Below, piece by piece: positions 34,525-44,158 of a stretch of 64,000 nt of DNA (position 1 is the stretch's first letter; each line of letters opens with the position of its first letter). Under the pieces are notes generated by a model. That model made no database searches and was not told the DNA's origin. It was given only the letters and a program-made list of their open reading frames with translations. Both the position numbers and the translations under genes were made by a program. This DNA is from an uncultured Lachnospiraceae bacterium (GTDB lineage Bacteria > Bacillota > Clostridia > Lachnospirales > Lachnospiraceae): the NCBI GenBank assembly GCA_905234245.1, contig CAJOGN010000002.1, positions 62,001-126,000 of the forward strand. The letters run 5' to 3'.

Positions 34525-36126
34525 CTACTCCATTTCACTGATAATTATTTTACGAACCATTTTTCTTCTAAGGAATCCTTGTTCAACCGTACCAACTACA
34601 GTAATAGGAATACCAAGTAAGGCGTTATCATTCATCTCTTCAAAGTCTTGATGAGTATTCCATTCAATAGCTTCTAATCCATTGCCCAAGAATAACTCAA
34701 GATGTTTAAAATTAGACATCTGCCCTACTTCATATTCATCAATATCCCTTACAAGGACAGTAACAGAAGGAAAATCACCGCCAGAAATATAATCAAGCTT
34801 ATGGATTGCGTTGACCATATCTTCGGTAATATCTCCCAATCCAAGTTCAACATCGGCAACCACCTCAATCTTTGTATCCACATCACCAACTGCTTTGCTA
34901 ATCGCTTCATAGAATTCATGATAGTCATGGGAGTAAACTATAACCCCCGCCGCCTTTTCATGACCCATAGCTTCAGCTAGTTTGGTTTCGTTTACTAGCT
35001 TGGTAAGATTTAATCCATTAGGACTTCTCAGAGAACCTCTATAGTACCAATCACCATTCTCATCCTCTTGTTTACGAAGAACAAAGACTGGACGATTATA
35101 CTTACCAAGTAAGCTAGTTGCCAACAATCCAGATAATCCCGGTTGTTTATTTGTAAACACACAGATAATATTATTATCCTTCTGTTCCTCTAGTTGTGGT
35201 TGAATTTCTTTCTCTATTTCTTTAATATAATTATTTTGTTCTTCTTTGTCAAGCTTCAGTTCCCGAATAATAGATGAAATTTCCTTCGGATCATCAGAAA
35301 GAAGCAACTCAACTGCTTTCATGTTGTGCTTCATCCGCTGTGATGCATTAATCAGAGGTGCAATAGAGAAACCAATTCCTCTTGCGTTAAACTCATACGA
35401 GCCAACTATCTTCCGACAGGCAGGATTGGTTAGATTTTGTAGACACTGAGAAACAATATATCTATTCTCAGGTTCTTTCATTGACATGACATCGGCAACA
35501 ATACCAATTCCTGCAAGGTCAACATACTTGTCTGCGTAATCAAGTCCATTTTGATCATCTATATACTTGCAAAACTTCCATACAACTCCCGCACCAGATA
35601 GGTATTTATTCTTATAACTAGTCTGTGATGTGACTAGCGTAACATATCTCTCGTAATGGATATTTGGATTTACCATATGGTGGTCTAGAATTACGATGTC
35701 TTTATTCGCATGATAAAGGGCCATATACTGACTTTCATCCTCGTCTAGGGAATCCACTATGATCACCAAATCAGCCTCGTATAGAGGGTCTAGAGACTGC
35801 CCTATAAGACCGTGAGCCTTGCCCTTGTTAATAACTGGATAAGCATCTGCTCCTAAGTCACGAAGATACCTCATCATAATAGTTCCACTACAGCAACCAT
35901 CCGTATCAATATCATAATAAACCGCTATCTTGTTTAGGTTTGTAACAGCTTTCATTACCTTCTCATATGCTTCTTCAATGTTAGGCAAAGAATCCAACGG
36001 TAATAAATCATCTACGCTAGGATTAAGGAATTTTTCTTTATCCTTAACCCCACGCAATTCTAAAATCTCATCTACTAACTGTTGAGGATACATTCCTCTT
36101 CCATCTATTTGTGCTTTAAACTTCAT
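34525..36126 (-). CDS. recJ: RecJ-like single-strand exonuclease (DHH family)
   Basis: 533 residues from the ATG nine bases after GGAGA. DHH motifs: VYYDIDTDGCCSGTIMM, IIVDSLDEDESQYM, IVILDHHMVNP and a GIGIVADVMSM stretch; the DHHA1 part contains GHEKAAGVIVY. It degrades ssDNA 5'-3' in recombination or primer handling. It is three bases from dnaE and overlaps the primase gene, forming a replication operon. Confidence 0.88.
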   Translation of the reverse strand: MKFKAQIDGRGMYPQQLVDEILELRGVKDKEKFLNPSVDDLLPLDSLPNIEEAYEKVMKAVTNLNKIAVYYDIDTDGCCSGTIMMRYLRDLGADAYPVINKGKAHGLIGQSLDPLYEADLVIIVDSLDEDESQYMALYHANKDIVILDHHMVNPNIHYERYVTLVTSQTSYKNKYLSGAGVVWKFCKYIDDQNGLDYADKYVDLAGIGIVADVMSMKEPENRYIVSQCLQNLTNPACRKIVGSYEFNARGIGFSIAPLINASQRMKHNMKAVELLLSDDPKEISSIIRELKLDKEEQNNYIKEIEKEIQPQLEEQKDNNIICVFTNKQPGLSGLLATSLLGKYNRPVFVLRKQEDENGDWYYRGSLRSPNGLNLTKLVNETKLAEAMGHEKAAGVIVYSHDYHEFYEAISKAVGDVDTKIEVVADVELGLGDITEDMVNAIHKLDYISGGDFPSVTVLVRDIDEYEVGQMSNFKHLELFLGNGLEAIEWNTHQDFEEMNDNALLGIPITVVGTVEQGFLRRKMVRKIIISEME

Positions 36127-37123
36127 TGATTTCATTCTCCAATATACGATTCAACTCCTTCTTGCCTAAATCAGACGGACTTACTTTATCAGGATACTTC
36201 CCCTTCTTCCAGTCCCAATAGCCAACCTTAAAAGAACTAAATCGTGAATAATTTGTCAATTGCTCTATATTGCGCTTAATAGCATCAAAGTCATACCCTT
36301 GATCATGCAGTAAGATAACCTTGCTTGGATTAAGACTGATTATCATCTGAGCCTGTTTCTGAGAAAGACTGCCTGACCCAAGAGCAACTGCGTTCCTAAT
36401 CCCATAGGAGTAACATTGCATCACAGACTTCTCAGACTCAAATACTAACACGGTGTTATCTGTTAACTCACTGTAATTCTGACTAAACCCATAAAGTGTC
36501 TTACTAGACTGACCGGGGTAAAGATAAAAATACTTCTGTTCTGTATCGTCATAATTGCATCTCATCTTAACTGCAATTAAATCACCTACTTCACTTCTGA
36601 TAGGAATAACAATCCCATTCTCAGACACACAGAAGCGAATACCAAAATACTCCTGTGCATTCAGTGAGATGTTATCCTTAATAAACTTTCTGTTTCCTAA
36701 TCTCACATACTGGTCAAGTACACTCTCGTCATATACATGAAGAGCAACCTCAGTATTACGAGCCTTTATATTATCATAAAAACCACCAAACACTGAGGGA
36801 CGATGAAAGTAGGTTTCAAAGTTAGAGATACCAAGAACAGACTTTATATTACCAAGAACACCTTTGAAGTCATCACCCTTCTCTTGGATGATATAGGAGA
36901 TGATATCTTTATTTATGTTCTTCGGATAATCAGTTACATATAGATACTGATTGTTATCCGTCTTGATAACTATAGACTTTGGAGAACCACTTCCATCACG
37001 CCCACAGCTAATGTAGTTCCTATGCTGTTTAATATTTGCAAATCCATACTTTTCAAGTAAATGAACAATATTGTCTGGATTGTCTAATAGTTTTTTCTTG
37101 ATGTCTTCAAGCACCGCCCTCAC
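36116..37123 (-). CDS. dnaG: DnaG-type primase with TOPRIM domain
   Basis: 335 residues. The N-terminal region (YISCGRDGSGSPKSIVIKTD) sits where the zinc domain is expected but lacks a full Cys/His set. The TOPRIM part reads VLVFESEKSVMQCYSYGI, ALGSGSLSQKQ and VILLHDQGYD, supplying the Glu and the Asp pair. It would prime synthesis for DnaE together with the adjacent helicase. Confidence 0.85.
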   Translation of the reverse strand: MRAVLEDIKKKLLDNPDNIVHLLEKYGFANIKQHRNYISCGRDGSGSPKSIVIKTDNNQYLYVTDYPKNINKDIISYIIQEKGDDFKGVLGNIKSVLGISNFETYFHRPSVFGGFYDNIKARNTEVALHVYDESVLDQYVRLGNRKFIKDNISLNAQEYFGIRFCVSENGIVIPIRSEVGDLIAVKMRCNYDDTEQKYFYLYPGQSSKTLYGFSQNYSELTDNTVLVFESEKSVMQCYSYGIRNAVALGSGSLSQKQAQMIISLNPSKVILLHDQGYDFDAIKRNIEQLTNYSRFSSFKVGYWDWKKGKYPDKVSPSDLGKKELNRILENEINEV

Positions 37124-38692
37124 CTACATTATCTGGTCATGCTTCGGTCTACAGAACGCTACCTCTACAAATCTACACTGGTCACCATAGTATCTATACA
37201 GCATGGCAACACCATCATCCTCTGAGTTACTACCAAATCTAGTCTTGGAGAAGAATACCATTCTATAAATACCAGTAGGGTCTACGGTATATGGCACTTC
37301 TACCCATTTACCATCTTTATTCTCTTTGCGGAACGGTTCGCAATAAAATCTCTTGTTGTCAGGATCAAGTTCCTCTTTGTATACATTCCTCATCATGATA
37401 AGAAGAGAAAGAACTTCTACTATCTGCTTTGCATTTGATATCTGATTGCTTGTTAAGAACAGAATACCTTTACTATTCATTGCAAGCTGAAGAGATGAAA
37501 TCATTACAATGTTATATTTCTTAGCAATAGCATCCAATTCTCTTGAATCCTGTACTAAGTCAAGGTCTACTCGCTCTTCTCTTCTGTCATTAAAGTCAAC
37601 CTTGAGAGTATCAATCAGAACTGTATCAACACCCTTACGAAGGATATACTGACGAATCAGCTTCTTATTAACCGACATATCCATTTCAGATACGGATACA
37701 AAGAATAACTGATGTCCGTAGTTTTCATTCCACCATGCTCTAGCCTTTTGGATAGCCGCTTTATCTTCATCTGTAAGACTGCCTGTCATCAGCTTGCGCT
37801 TGGTGAGTTTATAGTATCTCAGATACTTGTATACAATCAGATTGAGGAATCTAATCTCAAAGTCATTCTGCTTCTCCTCATTTGAGATAATAAGAATCTT
37901 TCTGCCCTGAGTAAGAAGAGAGAACAGAAGGGTTACATTCCATGTTGATTTACCAGTAGATGAATATCCCGCAATGACAGTAGACGTTCCTTCCTTTACT
38001 CCCATTACTTGTCGGCTTAAGAATGGAAAACAGTTAATCTGATCGCCGTTAACATCAAAACCACCATACTCAAATGAGATTCCATTCTCAACACCTTCTG
38101 CTACAGACTTGAGGAATTCATCCGAAAAGTTAATCTCACCTTCCCCGGTGACCTTAGACGATTCACTAATCTGATATCCTGCAAGTTTGGATTCATACCA
38201 GTCAAGAACCTGTACACTAGTCATCCTCTGAAATAGTCTAAGAGGAACAATCTTCTTGCCTTTCGGGGAGATAGTTTCCTTCAGAAGGTTAAACCCATCA
38301 TCTGCCATGTGGAGAATGATATTCTGTTTGTACAGTTCATCAAGATAGATATTAAAATTATCCGTATTGATTACTGACTGAAGATGTCTGATTGTATCGT
38401 AACCGCCAAGTTCATTGTATCTGTCAATAACATTGTCTGAGAGATTGGAAAGGATTGTTACCTCGTCAATAGAGTTAAACCCCTTCTCTCTCAGTTTCTT
38501 AAGCATTGAGAAGTAGAACAGACCATCCTTAGTTACGAAACTATCTGTTGACAGCTTAGTATCTTCAAGAAGAGTAAGATCTTTCATGAAACAAGAGACT
38601 ACATTACCTTCTGTTACAGTTCTAGTTTCAAGTAATTCCTTTTGATATTTGTCTGTAATCCCCGTGAGGAATACATCATTACTCATAGTCAT
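37124..38692 (-). CDS. dnaB: DnaB-type replicative helicase
   Basis: About 522 residues. The N-terminal helical domain (NVVSCFMKDLTLLED, ELGGYDTIRHL) precedes a RecA fold with Walker A AGYSSTGKSTW, Walker B VDTVLIDTL and a SSLQLAM sensor block. The ATG at 38692 overlaps the stop of the upstream iscB (TAATG); an ATG at 38686 is also possible. It unwinds the fork and probably contacts the primase encoded next. Confidence 0.88.
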   Translation of the reverse strand: MTMSNDVFLTGITDKYQKELLETRTVTEGNVVSCFMKDLTLLEDTKLSTDSFVTKDGLFYFSMLKKLREKGFNSIDEVTILSNLSDNVIDRYNELGGYDTIRHLQSVINTDNFNIYLDELYKQNIILHMADDGFNLLKETISPKGKKIVPLRLFQRMTSVQVLDWYESKLAGYQISESSKVTGEGEINFSDEFLKSVAEGVENGISFEYGGFDVNGDQINCFPFLSRQVMGVKEGTSTVIAGYSSTGKSTWNVTLLFSLLTQGRKILIISNEEKQNDFEIRFLNLIVYKYLRYYKLTKRKLMTGSLTDEDKAAIQKARAWWNENYGHQLFFVSVSEMDMSVNKKLIRQYILRKGVDTVLIDTLKVDFNDRREERVDLDLVQDSRELDAIAKKYNIVMISSLQLAMNSKGILFLTSNQISNAKQIVEVLSLLIMMRNVYKEELDPDNKRFYCEPFRKENKDGKWVEVPYTVDPTGIYRMVFFSKTRFGSNSEDDGVAMLYRYYGDQCRFVEVAFCRPKHDQIM

Positions 38693-39930
38693 TAATCCAA
38701 TCTCCATTCTTTTTGCACTAACATTGATTTTCTAGTTTCAACTAAAGATAAATATTTATAGGATACCCAACCATTGTTTATTTTGTTATTATTTAAATCT
38801 CTAATATCAAAGCCACCAGTTTTTCTTCTTGCAAAAACATAATAATATCTATTCTTGTATTTAACTTTATCATATAATTGGAATCCGAATACATATTTTG
38901 GTGCCTGATTTATACGTTTGTTATTGCCTTTTAAAATTTTAAATTTGTGAATTTGCCTGTTCGTTTTTCTCACTTGTTTTTGAAGATAATAATAATTTAA
39001 TTTATGTGCATTCAAATTTTTCGCTATACAAAATGCATCTATGTAGTGATGTTTTGGCAACTTCATTTTTAATCTATTGTATTTTGTTATATACCCATAT
39101 GTTATAGAATAAACATATCCAAGCTTAGTTAATTCATCACACACATTTTTTTGTATGTAATTAACAGCGGTAGCGTCTCTATATTTATTTTCTCTCTTTA
39201 TTTTTAATTTAATTTTCCCGTTGTGATAATTATTATGGCATGTTTTGCATAGCGTGATTAGATTATCAATTGAATTACCACCTATCTTTCTTGATTCTAT
39301 ATGATGTACATTAAGAATTTTGTCACCAGTTTTCCCATGACAGAATTGGCATTCATGATTATCTCTCCATAAAACAAATTGCCTTAAATTACCAAATTCC
39401 ATAGAATACCCATCTTGATATCTAATTGATTCACTCTCTTGGGCTTGCACCTTCTGTATATCAAAAGGTGCTATTTCAATTATCATTTTGCATATCGGTA
39501 ATATTTTATATGTATTACGAATTACTTTTACATGCATTTGTATTTTATTTTTTATTGATGGGGCAACCCAACCTTTATTTTTTGTTCTATTTTGATATTT
39601 TGGCTTTCTATATCTTGTTTTTCTTAATCTTCTATTTCTTCTCGCTTCTTTTCTTGTAGAAATATTTTTTACAATATCATTTCGTAAAACCACTTCTGAT
39701 GAAAATAATTCTTGTATTTTTGTAGATGCAGAAAGCCCAATATACAAACTTCCTATATCTACACCAAGGGTTATTTCTTGCTTATATCCCGCAGATCCAT
39801 ATAATAATTGTATAGTAAATGGTTCAATTTGTTTTACTATAGCCATCTTCTTTTTTAATAGTTTTTTCGCTTTAGATGCTTTACACGGCATTAATGGTTT
39901 TCCATATTTGTTTAGTACATAAACTAACAT
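38692..39930 (-). CDS. iscB: IscB RNA-guided nuclease
   Basis: 412 residues with the complete IscB order: PLMP motif (residues 12-15), RuvC-I Asp58 in LGVDIGS, an Arg-rich bridge helix (about 92-112), RuvC-II Glu152 in MIIEIAP, an inserted HNH domain with zinc Cys194/197 and 228/231 and His209-210 in NVHHIES, and RuvC-III HHYIDAF (His294, Asp298). IscB is the ancestor group of Cas9 and uses an omega RNA. Here it stands directly upstream of dnaB and overlaps its start. AAAGTTTATC and a GGAGAT site lie before the ATG. Confidence 0.92.
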   Translation of the reverse strand: MLVYVLNKYGKPLMPCKASKAKKLLKKKMAIVKQIEPFTIQLLYGSAGYKQEITLGVDIGSLYIGLSASTKIQELFSSEVVLRNDIVKNISTRKEARRNRRLRKTRYRKPKYQNRTKNKGWVAPSIKNKIQMHVKVIRNTYKILPICKMIIEIAPFDIQKVQAQESESIRYQDGYSMEFGNLRQFVLWRDNHECQFCHGKTGDKILNVHHIESRKIGGNSIDNLITLCKTCHNNYHNGKIKLKIKRENKYRDATAVNYIQKNVCDELTKLGYVYSITYGYITKYNRLKMKLPKHHYIDAFCIAKNLNAHKLNYYYLQKQVRKTNRQIHKFKILKGNNKRINQAPKYVFGFQLYDKVKYKNRYYYVFARRKTGGFDIRDLNNNKINNGWVSYKYLSLVETRKSMLVQKEWRLD

Positions 39931-40130
39931 AAAGTTTATCTCCTATCCCTGAGTTAAATGCCCTTCGACAATGTTATCAATGCTTGTTATATAACATACT
40001 AGGTTGACTATTCCTACTACGCAGAATTGTTTACAGAGCCTACACAGTGCTATAGACTAGGGCGTATATCTATAGGTGTGATAACAAAGATAACGTAGTA
40101 ATTTAATACTTAGTCTAATCAGGCTTTTAT
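39931..40130 (-). ncRNA. Candidate IscB omega RNA
   Basis: The 200 non-coding bases upstream of iscB are where omega RNA lies in this family. On the minus strand they include a 7-bp hairpin CTATAGA/TCTATAG (40050-40056 with 40069-40075), a GTTATATAAC palindrome and a GAAGGGCATTTAACTC segment just before the iscB leader. The guide would be at the 5' end, near 40110-40130 or beyond. No guide boundary can be fixed from sequence alone. Confidence 0.6.
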
Positions 40131-40775
40131 TTATAGTTCCTGATAGTCATCTTCAAGATCCTCCAAAGATACTCTTCCTATTCTGCGTTCCGGCTTCTTG
40201 TACTCAATCACTTCTTCTACGAAAGCGGGTTTAACTTCTTCCTTCGGTGGAACATATCTCTTAATTCCACTGCGGATAACGGCTTCAAAATATCTACGCT
40301 GTTGAAAGTCCGTATTGAAATTCTTTGACATCGCATTGAGGATATCTCTCTCATCTGATACTAGATAGTCATAGATATATCTCCAACTGTACTTGTTGGT
40401 AATGTCTCTAATCTCTTTCATAAACTGAGACCAAGAAGGTTCAAACTCGGCAAGTGTGAAGCCCATAAGTTCTACTAGCTTGTTCTTACACTTGTCTGCA
40501 TCAAGTTTCTCATTTATCTTGTCAATATATTCCTGTTCGTTACAGAAATACCAGTTAACAATGTTTCCACTTGGCGTGGTGTGTATCATATGGAAAGCAT
40601 CTTTCTTAAGGATCTTACGCTTACATATCTTGCATACAACCTTTTTGTTGTCTTCTTTCTCCTGCTTCTCTTTTAAGTATTCTTCTTCATTGCAATAATA
40701 TTTGGGAACTTTGGTAGTGGTTGAATAGGCAGTTGTCTTGTCTATTTTCTTCCCGCAATATTTGCAAGTTACCAT
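40131..40775 (-). CDS. Zinc-finger-containing phage protein
   Basis: 214 residues. Two treble-clef-like repeats at the N terminus (CKYCGKKIDK...YYCNEEEY and CKICKRKILK...WYFCNEQEY), then a helical domain with SWSQFMKEIRDITNKYSWRYI and a disordered acidic end. It lies downstream of the RecA-like ATPase and its terminator, next to IscB. DNA- or protein-binding is likely; the family is frequent in Clostridia phages but uncharacterised. Confidence 0.7.
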   Translation of the reverse strand: MVTCKYCGKKIDKTTAYSTTTKVPKYYCNEEEYLKEKQEKEDNKKVVCKICKRKILKKDAFHMIHTTPSGNIVNWYFCNEQEYIDKINEKLDADKCKNKLVELMGFTLAEFEPSWSQFMKEIRDITNKYSWRYIYDYLVSDERDILNAMSKNFNTDFQQRRYFEAVIRSGIKRYVPPKEEVKPAFVEEVIEYKKPERRIGRVSLEDLEDDYQEL

Positions 40776-40794
40776 AATGCTTACCTCTCTAGAT

Positions 40795-40825
40795 AAAAAT
40801 AGAGGAGATGTTACTCTCCTCTATT
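40795..40825 (-). terminator. Intrinsic terminator after the RecA-like ATPase gene
   Basis: Minus strand: AATAGAGGAGA and TCTCCTCTATT pair across a GTAACA loop and run into TTTTT. Confidence 0.85.
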
Positions 40826-40844
40826 CAGTTATTTTGTTGTTAAA

Positions 40845-41999
40845 TTATCTGCAAAGAATATCATAAAGTTCTTTAAGAACATCCTCTGGCGCATCCTTAA
40901 CCTTTGTTCCATGCTCCTTAAGGATTGCTTTTACTTTGCTCTTCTTATCATCGTCTGCTGTCTTGTACTCGGATAAGATGATATCTACAAGACCGTCAGG
41001 ATACTCACCTTCGGGAACTTCTTCCGGCTCATTCATCGGCGGTACATCCTCATCAAAAGGAACTTCTTCTTTCTCCTCCACAACAGGCTCAGGCTTCGGT
41101 GCAGGAGTGGATTCAGTTACTGTCGGAGCAGGAGTTGAATCATTCTTTCTTGCGGCACGGATAGCATCCTTTACTGCCTTAATAAACGCATCTGCATCAA
41201 GCGGAATGTCAGGAACGATGTCGGGGAATCTAGATTTTGAATCGACCACATACTGATCATCTCTAAATGAGATTCTTCTGTTCTCGCTCTTGACCTTGTT
41301 TACAGTAACATCCTTGTGGGTAATAATGTTCTTACGTCCTGTGTTCTCAGTCTCAATAGTTCTGTCAATATAAGCGATACCAACGAGGTGGAGTTTATTC
41401 TTAAAAGCATTGAAGTCTCTCTGACTCATATCCGTTGTGATTGTACTGTATGTTACACCAGTGATAGGATCTACAATCTCCTTCGTTTTCACATGACCGA
41501 TGATAAATACCTGAACACCAACCTTTTTCAGTTCCCAGAATTTATCAAGAACAAGATTCAGATTGTAATCAAGAGGCCCAGAAAACCCACCCCAACATGC
41601 GGAGAGTACCTTCGCAGGTTCAAAGTTCTTCTTGCCCATGTTCTCAGCATTCCAACGTCTAATTGTCTCTTCCGTAGACAGATCAAGAAGCGAATCGATT
41701 GTATCTATTACTACAACCTTAAGGTCAGGATAATCAGTCTGTTTATTTTTAACAATGTCTTTTACGACTTCCTCAAACTTTTTCCAGTCCTCAATATCCT
41801 CGTAAATTGCATTATTTATAGCGTTTATACCCTGTTCTCTTCCGCAGTTAAAAAGAATATAACCGTCATCACCAAATTCTTTATGACAAACTTCAACCAT
41901 TAGTGAAGTTTTTCCGATTCCCGGTTCTCCGAGGAGTCCGATCATGTAGTCGGAGAGATTCTCTGAGACGGTGTTACGATGTCCGAATTTTCTTCCCAT
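40845..41999 (-). CDS. RecA-fold ATPase, Sak4/UvsX-like recombination protein
   Basis: 384 residues. Walker A LLGEPGIGKTSLM and Walker B LKVVVIDTIDSLL lie in the first 110 residues, followed by the arginine-finger-type VGVQVFIIGHVKTKE. After about residue 270 comes a Pro/Glu-rich linker and a small helical C-terminal domain. It is paired with a probable ssDNA-binding protein gene, as single-strand annealing/recombination ATPases of phages often are. AAGGAGGAAAATAATTT precedes the ATG. Confidence 0.75.
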   Translation of the reverse strand: MGRKFGHRNTVSENLSDYMIGLLGEPGIGKTSLMVEVCHKEFGDDGYILFNCGREQGINAINNAIYEDIEDWKKFEEVVKDIVKNKQTDYPDLKVVVIDTIDSLLDLSTEETIRRWNAENMGKKNFEPAKVLSACWGGFSGPLDYNLNLVLDKFWELKKVGVQVFIIGHVKTKEIVDPITGVTYSTITTDMSQRDFNAFKNKLHLVGIAYIDRTIETENTGRKNIITHKDVTVNKVKSENRRISFRDDQYVVDSKSRFPDIVPDIPLDADAFIKAVKDAIRAARKNDSTPAPTVTESTPAPKPEPVVEEKEEVPFDEDVPPMNEPEEVPEGEYPDGLVDIILSEYKTADDDKKSKVKAILKEHGTKVKDAPEDVLKELYDILCR

Positions 42000-42712
42000 A
42001 AATTATTTTCCTCCTTATTCTTGATGCGAGAGTTGTAATAACCATACTCGCCATAATACTTTTCTTCGGCTTCTATACGAGCCTGAATAGCTTCTTCTTC
42101 TGTCTTAAATTTTTTTTGAAAAACAACTTTTTGTTTTACTTTTAATGTTGCCACCCAAGTACCACTTTTTGTTTTGTTAACACCGGGATATCTTCCACTT
42201 CTAGGTGAAGAATTACGTGTGTTTTCTTCTTGTGTACAAAGTCTGAGATTTGACTTTCTATTATCTAATAGATCGCCATTGATATGATCTACAACATATC
42301 CTTCTGGAATATTACCATAAATAAACCTATGTAAATATATGGTAGTTTTGTCAACATGAGACACAAAATATCTTCCATGAATTAAATGCCAATGATGCTC
42401 TTTACATTTCTCATAATCATCGGAATCTATCAATACATTTAAACCACCATCAACAACAAGAATATAATAATCACCCTTGTTAATATACTCATTCGGAAAT
42501 CTTTTCTGTCGTTTACCATGTTGACATCCACACGATCTTGTATGCCGATTCTTTAAGAATTCTGCTCTAACATCACACTCGTTGCCACAATCGCATTTAC
42601 AATGCCATTTGATTCTATGTTCACCAGATGGCTTTATATGATCTTCTTTTGCCCTGTACAGGACAGTAAGCTTACCAAACCTCTGTCCTGTCAGGTCTTC
42701 GTATTTGCCCAT
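41942..42712 (-). CDS. Free-standing HNH endonuclease with AP2 domain
   Basis: 256 residues. An N-terminal LTGQRFGKLTVL segment with zinc Cys (WHCKCDCGNEC, SCGC) is followed by HNH IYLHRFIYGN, VVDHINGDLLDNRKSNLR and CTQEEN, and an AP2 GVNKTKSGTWVATL. The C terminus overlaps the ATPase start by 58 bases. A 15-bp repeat (AAAATAATTTATGGG) lies at both its 5' and 3' ends, marking an insertion. It probably spreads by cutting a site between the two host genes. Confidence 0.85.
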   Translation of the reverse strand: MGKYEDLTGQRFGKLTVLYRAKEDHIKPSGEHRIKWHCKCDCGNECDVRAEFLKNRHTRSCGCQHGKRQKRFPNEYINKGDYYILVVDGGLNVLIDSDDYEKCKEHHWHLIHGRYFVSHVDKTTIYLHRFIYGNIPEGYVVDHINGDLLDNRKSNLRLCTQEENTRNSSPRSGRYPGVNKTKSGTWVATLKVKQKVVFQKKFKTEEEAIQARIEAEEKYYGEYGYYNSRIKNKEENNLWEENSDIVTPSQRISPTT

Positions 42713-42722
42713 AAATTATTTT
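41995..42722. repeat. 15-bp direct repeats flanking the HNH gene
   Basis: CCCATAAATTATTTT at 41995-42009 and 42708-42722. Each copy contains the start codon and leader of the gene that follows it (ATPase and HNH respectively). Confidence 0.8.
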
Positions 42723-42746
42723 ATGCCTTTCTTTGGAAACTGTCAA
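42718..42746 (-). promoter_or_regulatory. Promoter before the HNH gene
   Basis: TTGACA (42741-42746), 17 bp, TAAAAT (42718-42723). The HNH ATG is only six bases after the -10, so the message would be leaderless or start further on; it may originally have served the ATPase gene. Confidence 0.6.
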
Positions 42747-42749
42747 GCA

Positions 42750-43910
42750 TTAAATATCATCATCGTCAAACAGAGATTCCTCTTTTTCTTCCAGAGGAGG
42801 CATCTGCATATCATCTACAGTAAAGGCAGTCTCCTGCGGTGCTTTGTTCTCTGCGTATTTGTTAAATCGGAATTCCTTCACTCTCTCCCCAAACACGGCG
42901 TTTCCATGAGAACGATAGATATCAGACCAAGAAAGAAGTCCACATTCAAGTTCGTCTCTCTCTTCCTCAGTAAGATCCTCTTCGGTAATCTTAGTTCTCT
43001 GACTACCATTAAGCATGTCCACAGTAATTGAAAGTTCATATACCTTATCACCAGTTACATCAAACTTCTTCTTGATAAGGTCAATCTTCTTTTCTTTTAC
43101 ATCCTTGGTGTATACAACTACGGAAACAGGAACATTAAACTGTCCTTTGCGAGTCTGAGTATTGATGTATTCCCGATGCCATCCCTTGATGAAAATCTTA
43201 TTCAGTTCATCTCTGCTTAGTTCATCCCAACTGTCAGAGGAGAACATAAATTTGAAGTTAGCTGTACTGCTTGGTTCTTTTGCAGAAGAAAGATATACCT
43301 TATTAGGCACATAGTTTTCATACCACTGCTGATTCTGCTCATTATAGCTGTATTCAGCAGAACCAGTAATACGGAACAACTTATCTGCGTAAGCACCACC
43401 CTCAATGATTTCTTTCAGAGAATCGATAAAATCATATTCGGAGATGTATTCCATTCTCTTTGCTTTGCTCTCCTCATAAGCCTTGGGGATATCTTCCTCA
43501 GACTTAACACCCATTGCTTTGAGTTCCTCATCGGTAAATACCTTGCCAGTCTTAAGACCTTCTACAGCTTTCTCAAGTGCTTCTCTTCTGGTTGGCATAT
43601 CAAGGTCAATAACAAACTTTCTGTTTGATGCCACCTGAGAAATCCAACTCTCTTTATCTCTTTCAGCAAACGGCACTCTGAGAGATTCGTACTTTCTATC
43701 TACTACTTTGCTTGTAAAAATATCTCCATGTCCGTCAGCCCAGTTGCCGGAACGAACCTGAAGGATATGTGTATTGTCACCACATCTTGCACTAAAACGA
43801 AGGGTCTTCATCTGCCAACCCTTTTCGGTTACCCTCTCCTCATAAGGATGAAACTTCTCTGTTTCCTTAGGAAGACTCAGTGTTCCTACCATCGAAAAAT
43901 TGAAACTCAT
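42750..43910 (-). CDS. Probable single-stranded DNA-binding protein
   Basis: 386 residues ending in a strongly acidic tail (EEKEESLFDDDDI), as in SSBs. The body is beta-rich (MKTLRFSARCGDNTHILQV, VPVSVVVYTKDV, VYELSITVDM) with a helical insert. It is next to the RecA-like ATPase, a common pairing. No canonical OB motif can be assigned by eye, so the role is inferred. Confidence 0.55.
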   Translation of the reverse strand: MSFNFSMVGTLSLPKETEKFHPYEERVTEKGWQMKTLRFSARCGDNTHILQVRSGNWADGHGDIFTSKVVDRKYESLRVPFAERDKESWISQVASNRKFVIDLDMPTRREALEKAVEGLKTGKVFTDEELKAMGVKSEEDIPKAYEESKAKRMEYISEYDFIDSLKEIIEGGAYADKLFRITGSAEYSYNEQNQQWYENYVPNKVYLSSAKEPSSTANFKFMFSSDSWDELSRDELNKIFIKGWHREYINTQTRKGQFNVPVSVVVYTKDVKEKKIDLIKKKFDVTGDKVYELSITVDMLNGSQRTKITEEDLTEEERDELECGLLSWSDIYRSHGNAVFGERVKEFRFNKYAENKAPQETAFTVDDMQMPPLEEKEESLFDDDDI

Positions 43911-44120
43911 TTACATTCCTCCGTACTCGTAAAACCTACTATCTTTATTTACATCTATATTTGAATCTCTGTTTTCACCTAGAATCGTTATGCCACCACA
44001 ATCTGGACAAGCCGGGGAAATGATATAATCCCAAGTCCCCAACGATTTCCATTGAAGTTCAGAGATGTCAAACTCAAACTGATTCAAACATTTGTCACAA
44101 CAAATTCTTATCCTACTCAA
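43911..44120 (-). CDS. Small zinc-ribbon protein
   Basis: 69 residues with CCDKCLNQFEF and ACPDCGGI, a two-knuckle zinc ribbon, and an acidic tail. It ends one codon from the ssDNA-binding-type gene. Function unknown. Confidence 0.65.
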   Translation of the reverse strand: MSRIRICCDKCLNQFEFDISELQWKSLGTWDYIISPACPDCGGITILGENRDSNIDVNKDSRFYEYGGM

Positions 44121-44158
44121 TCATACTGTCACCACCTAACCTGTCTTATAGTCTTAAC

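Noticed and set aside
41316-41903. 195-codon plus-strand frame
   Set aside because: Shadow of the RecA-like ATPase gene; composition unlike a phage protein and no ribosome site.
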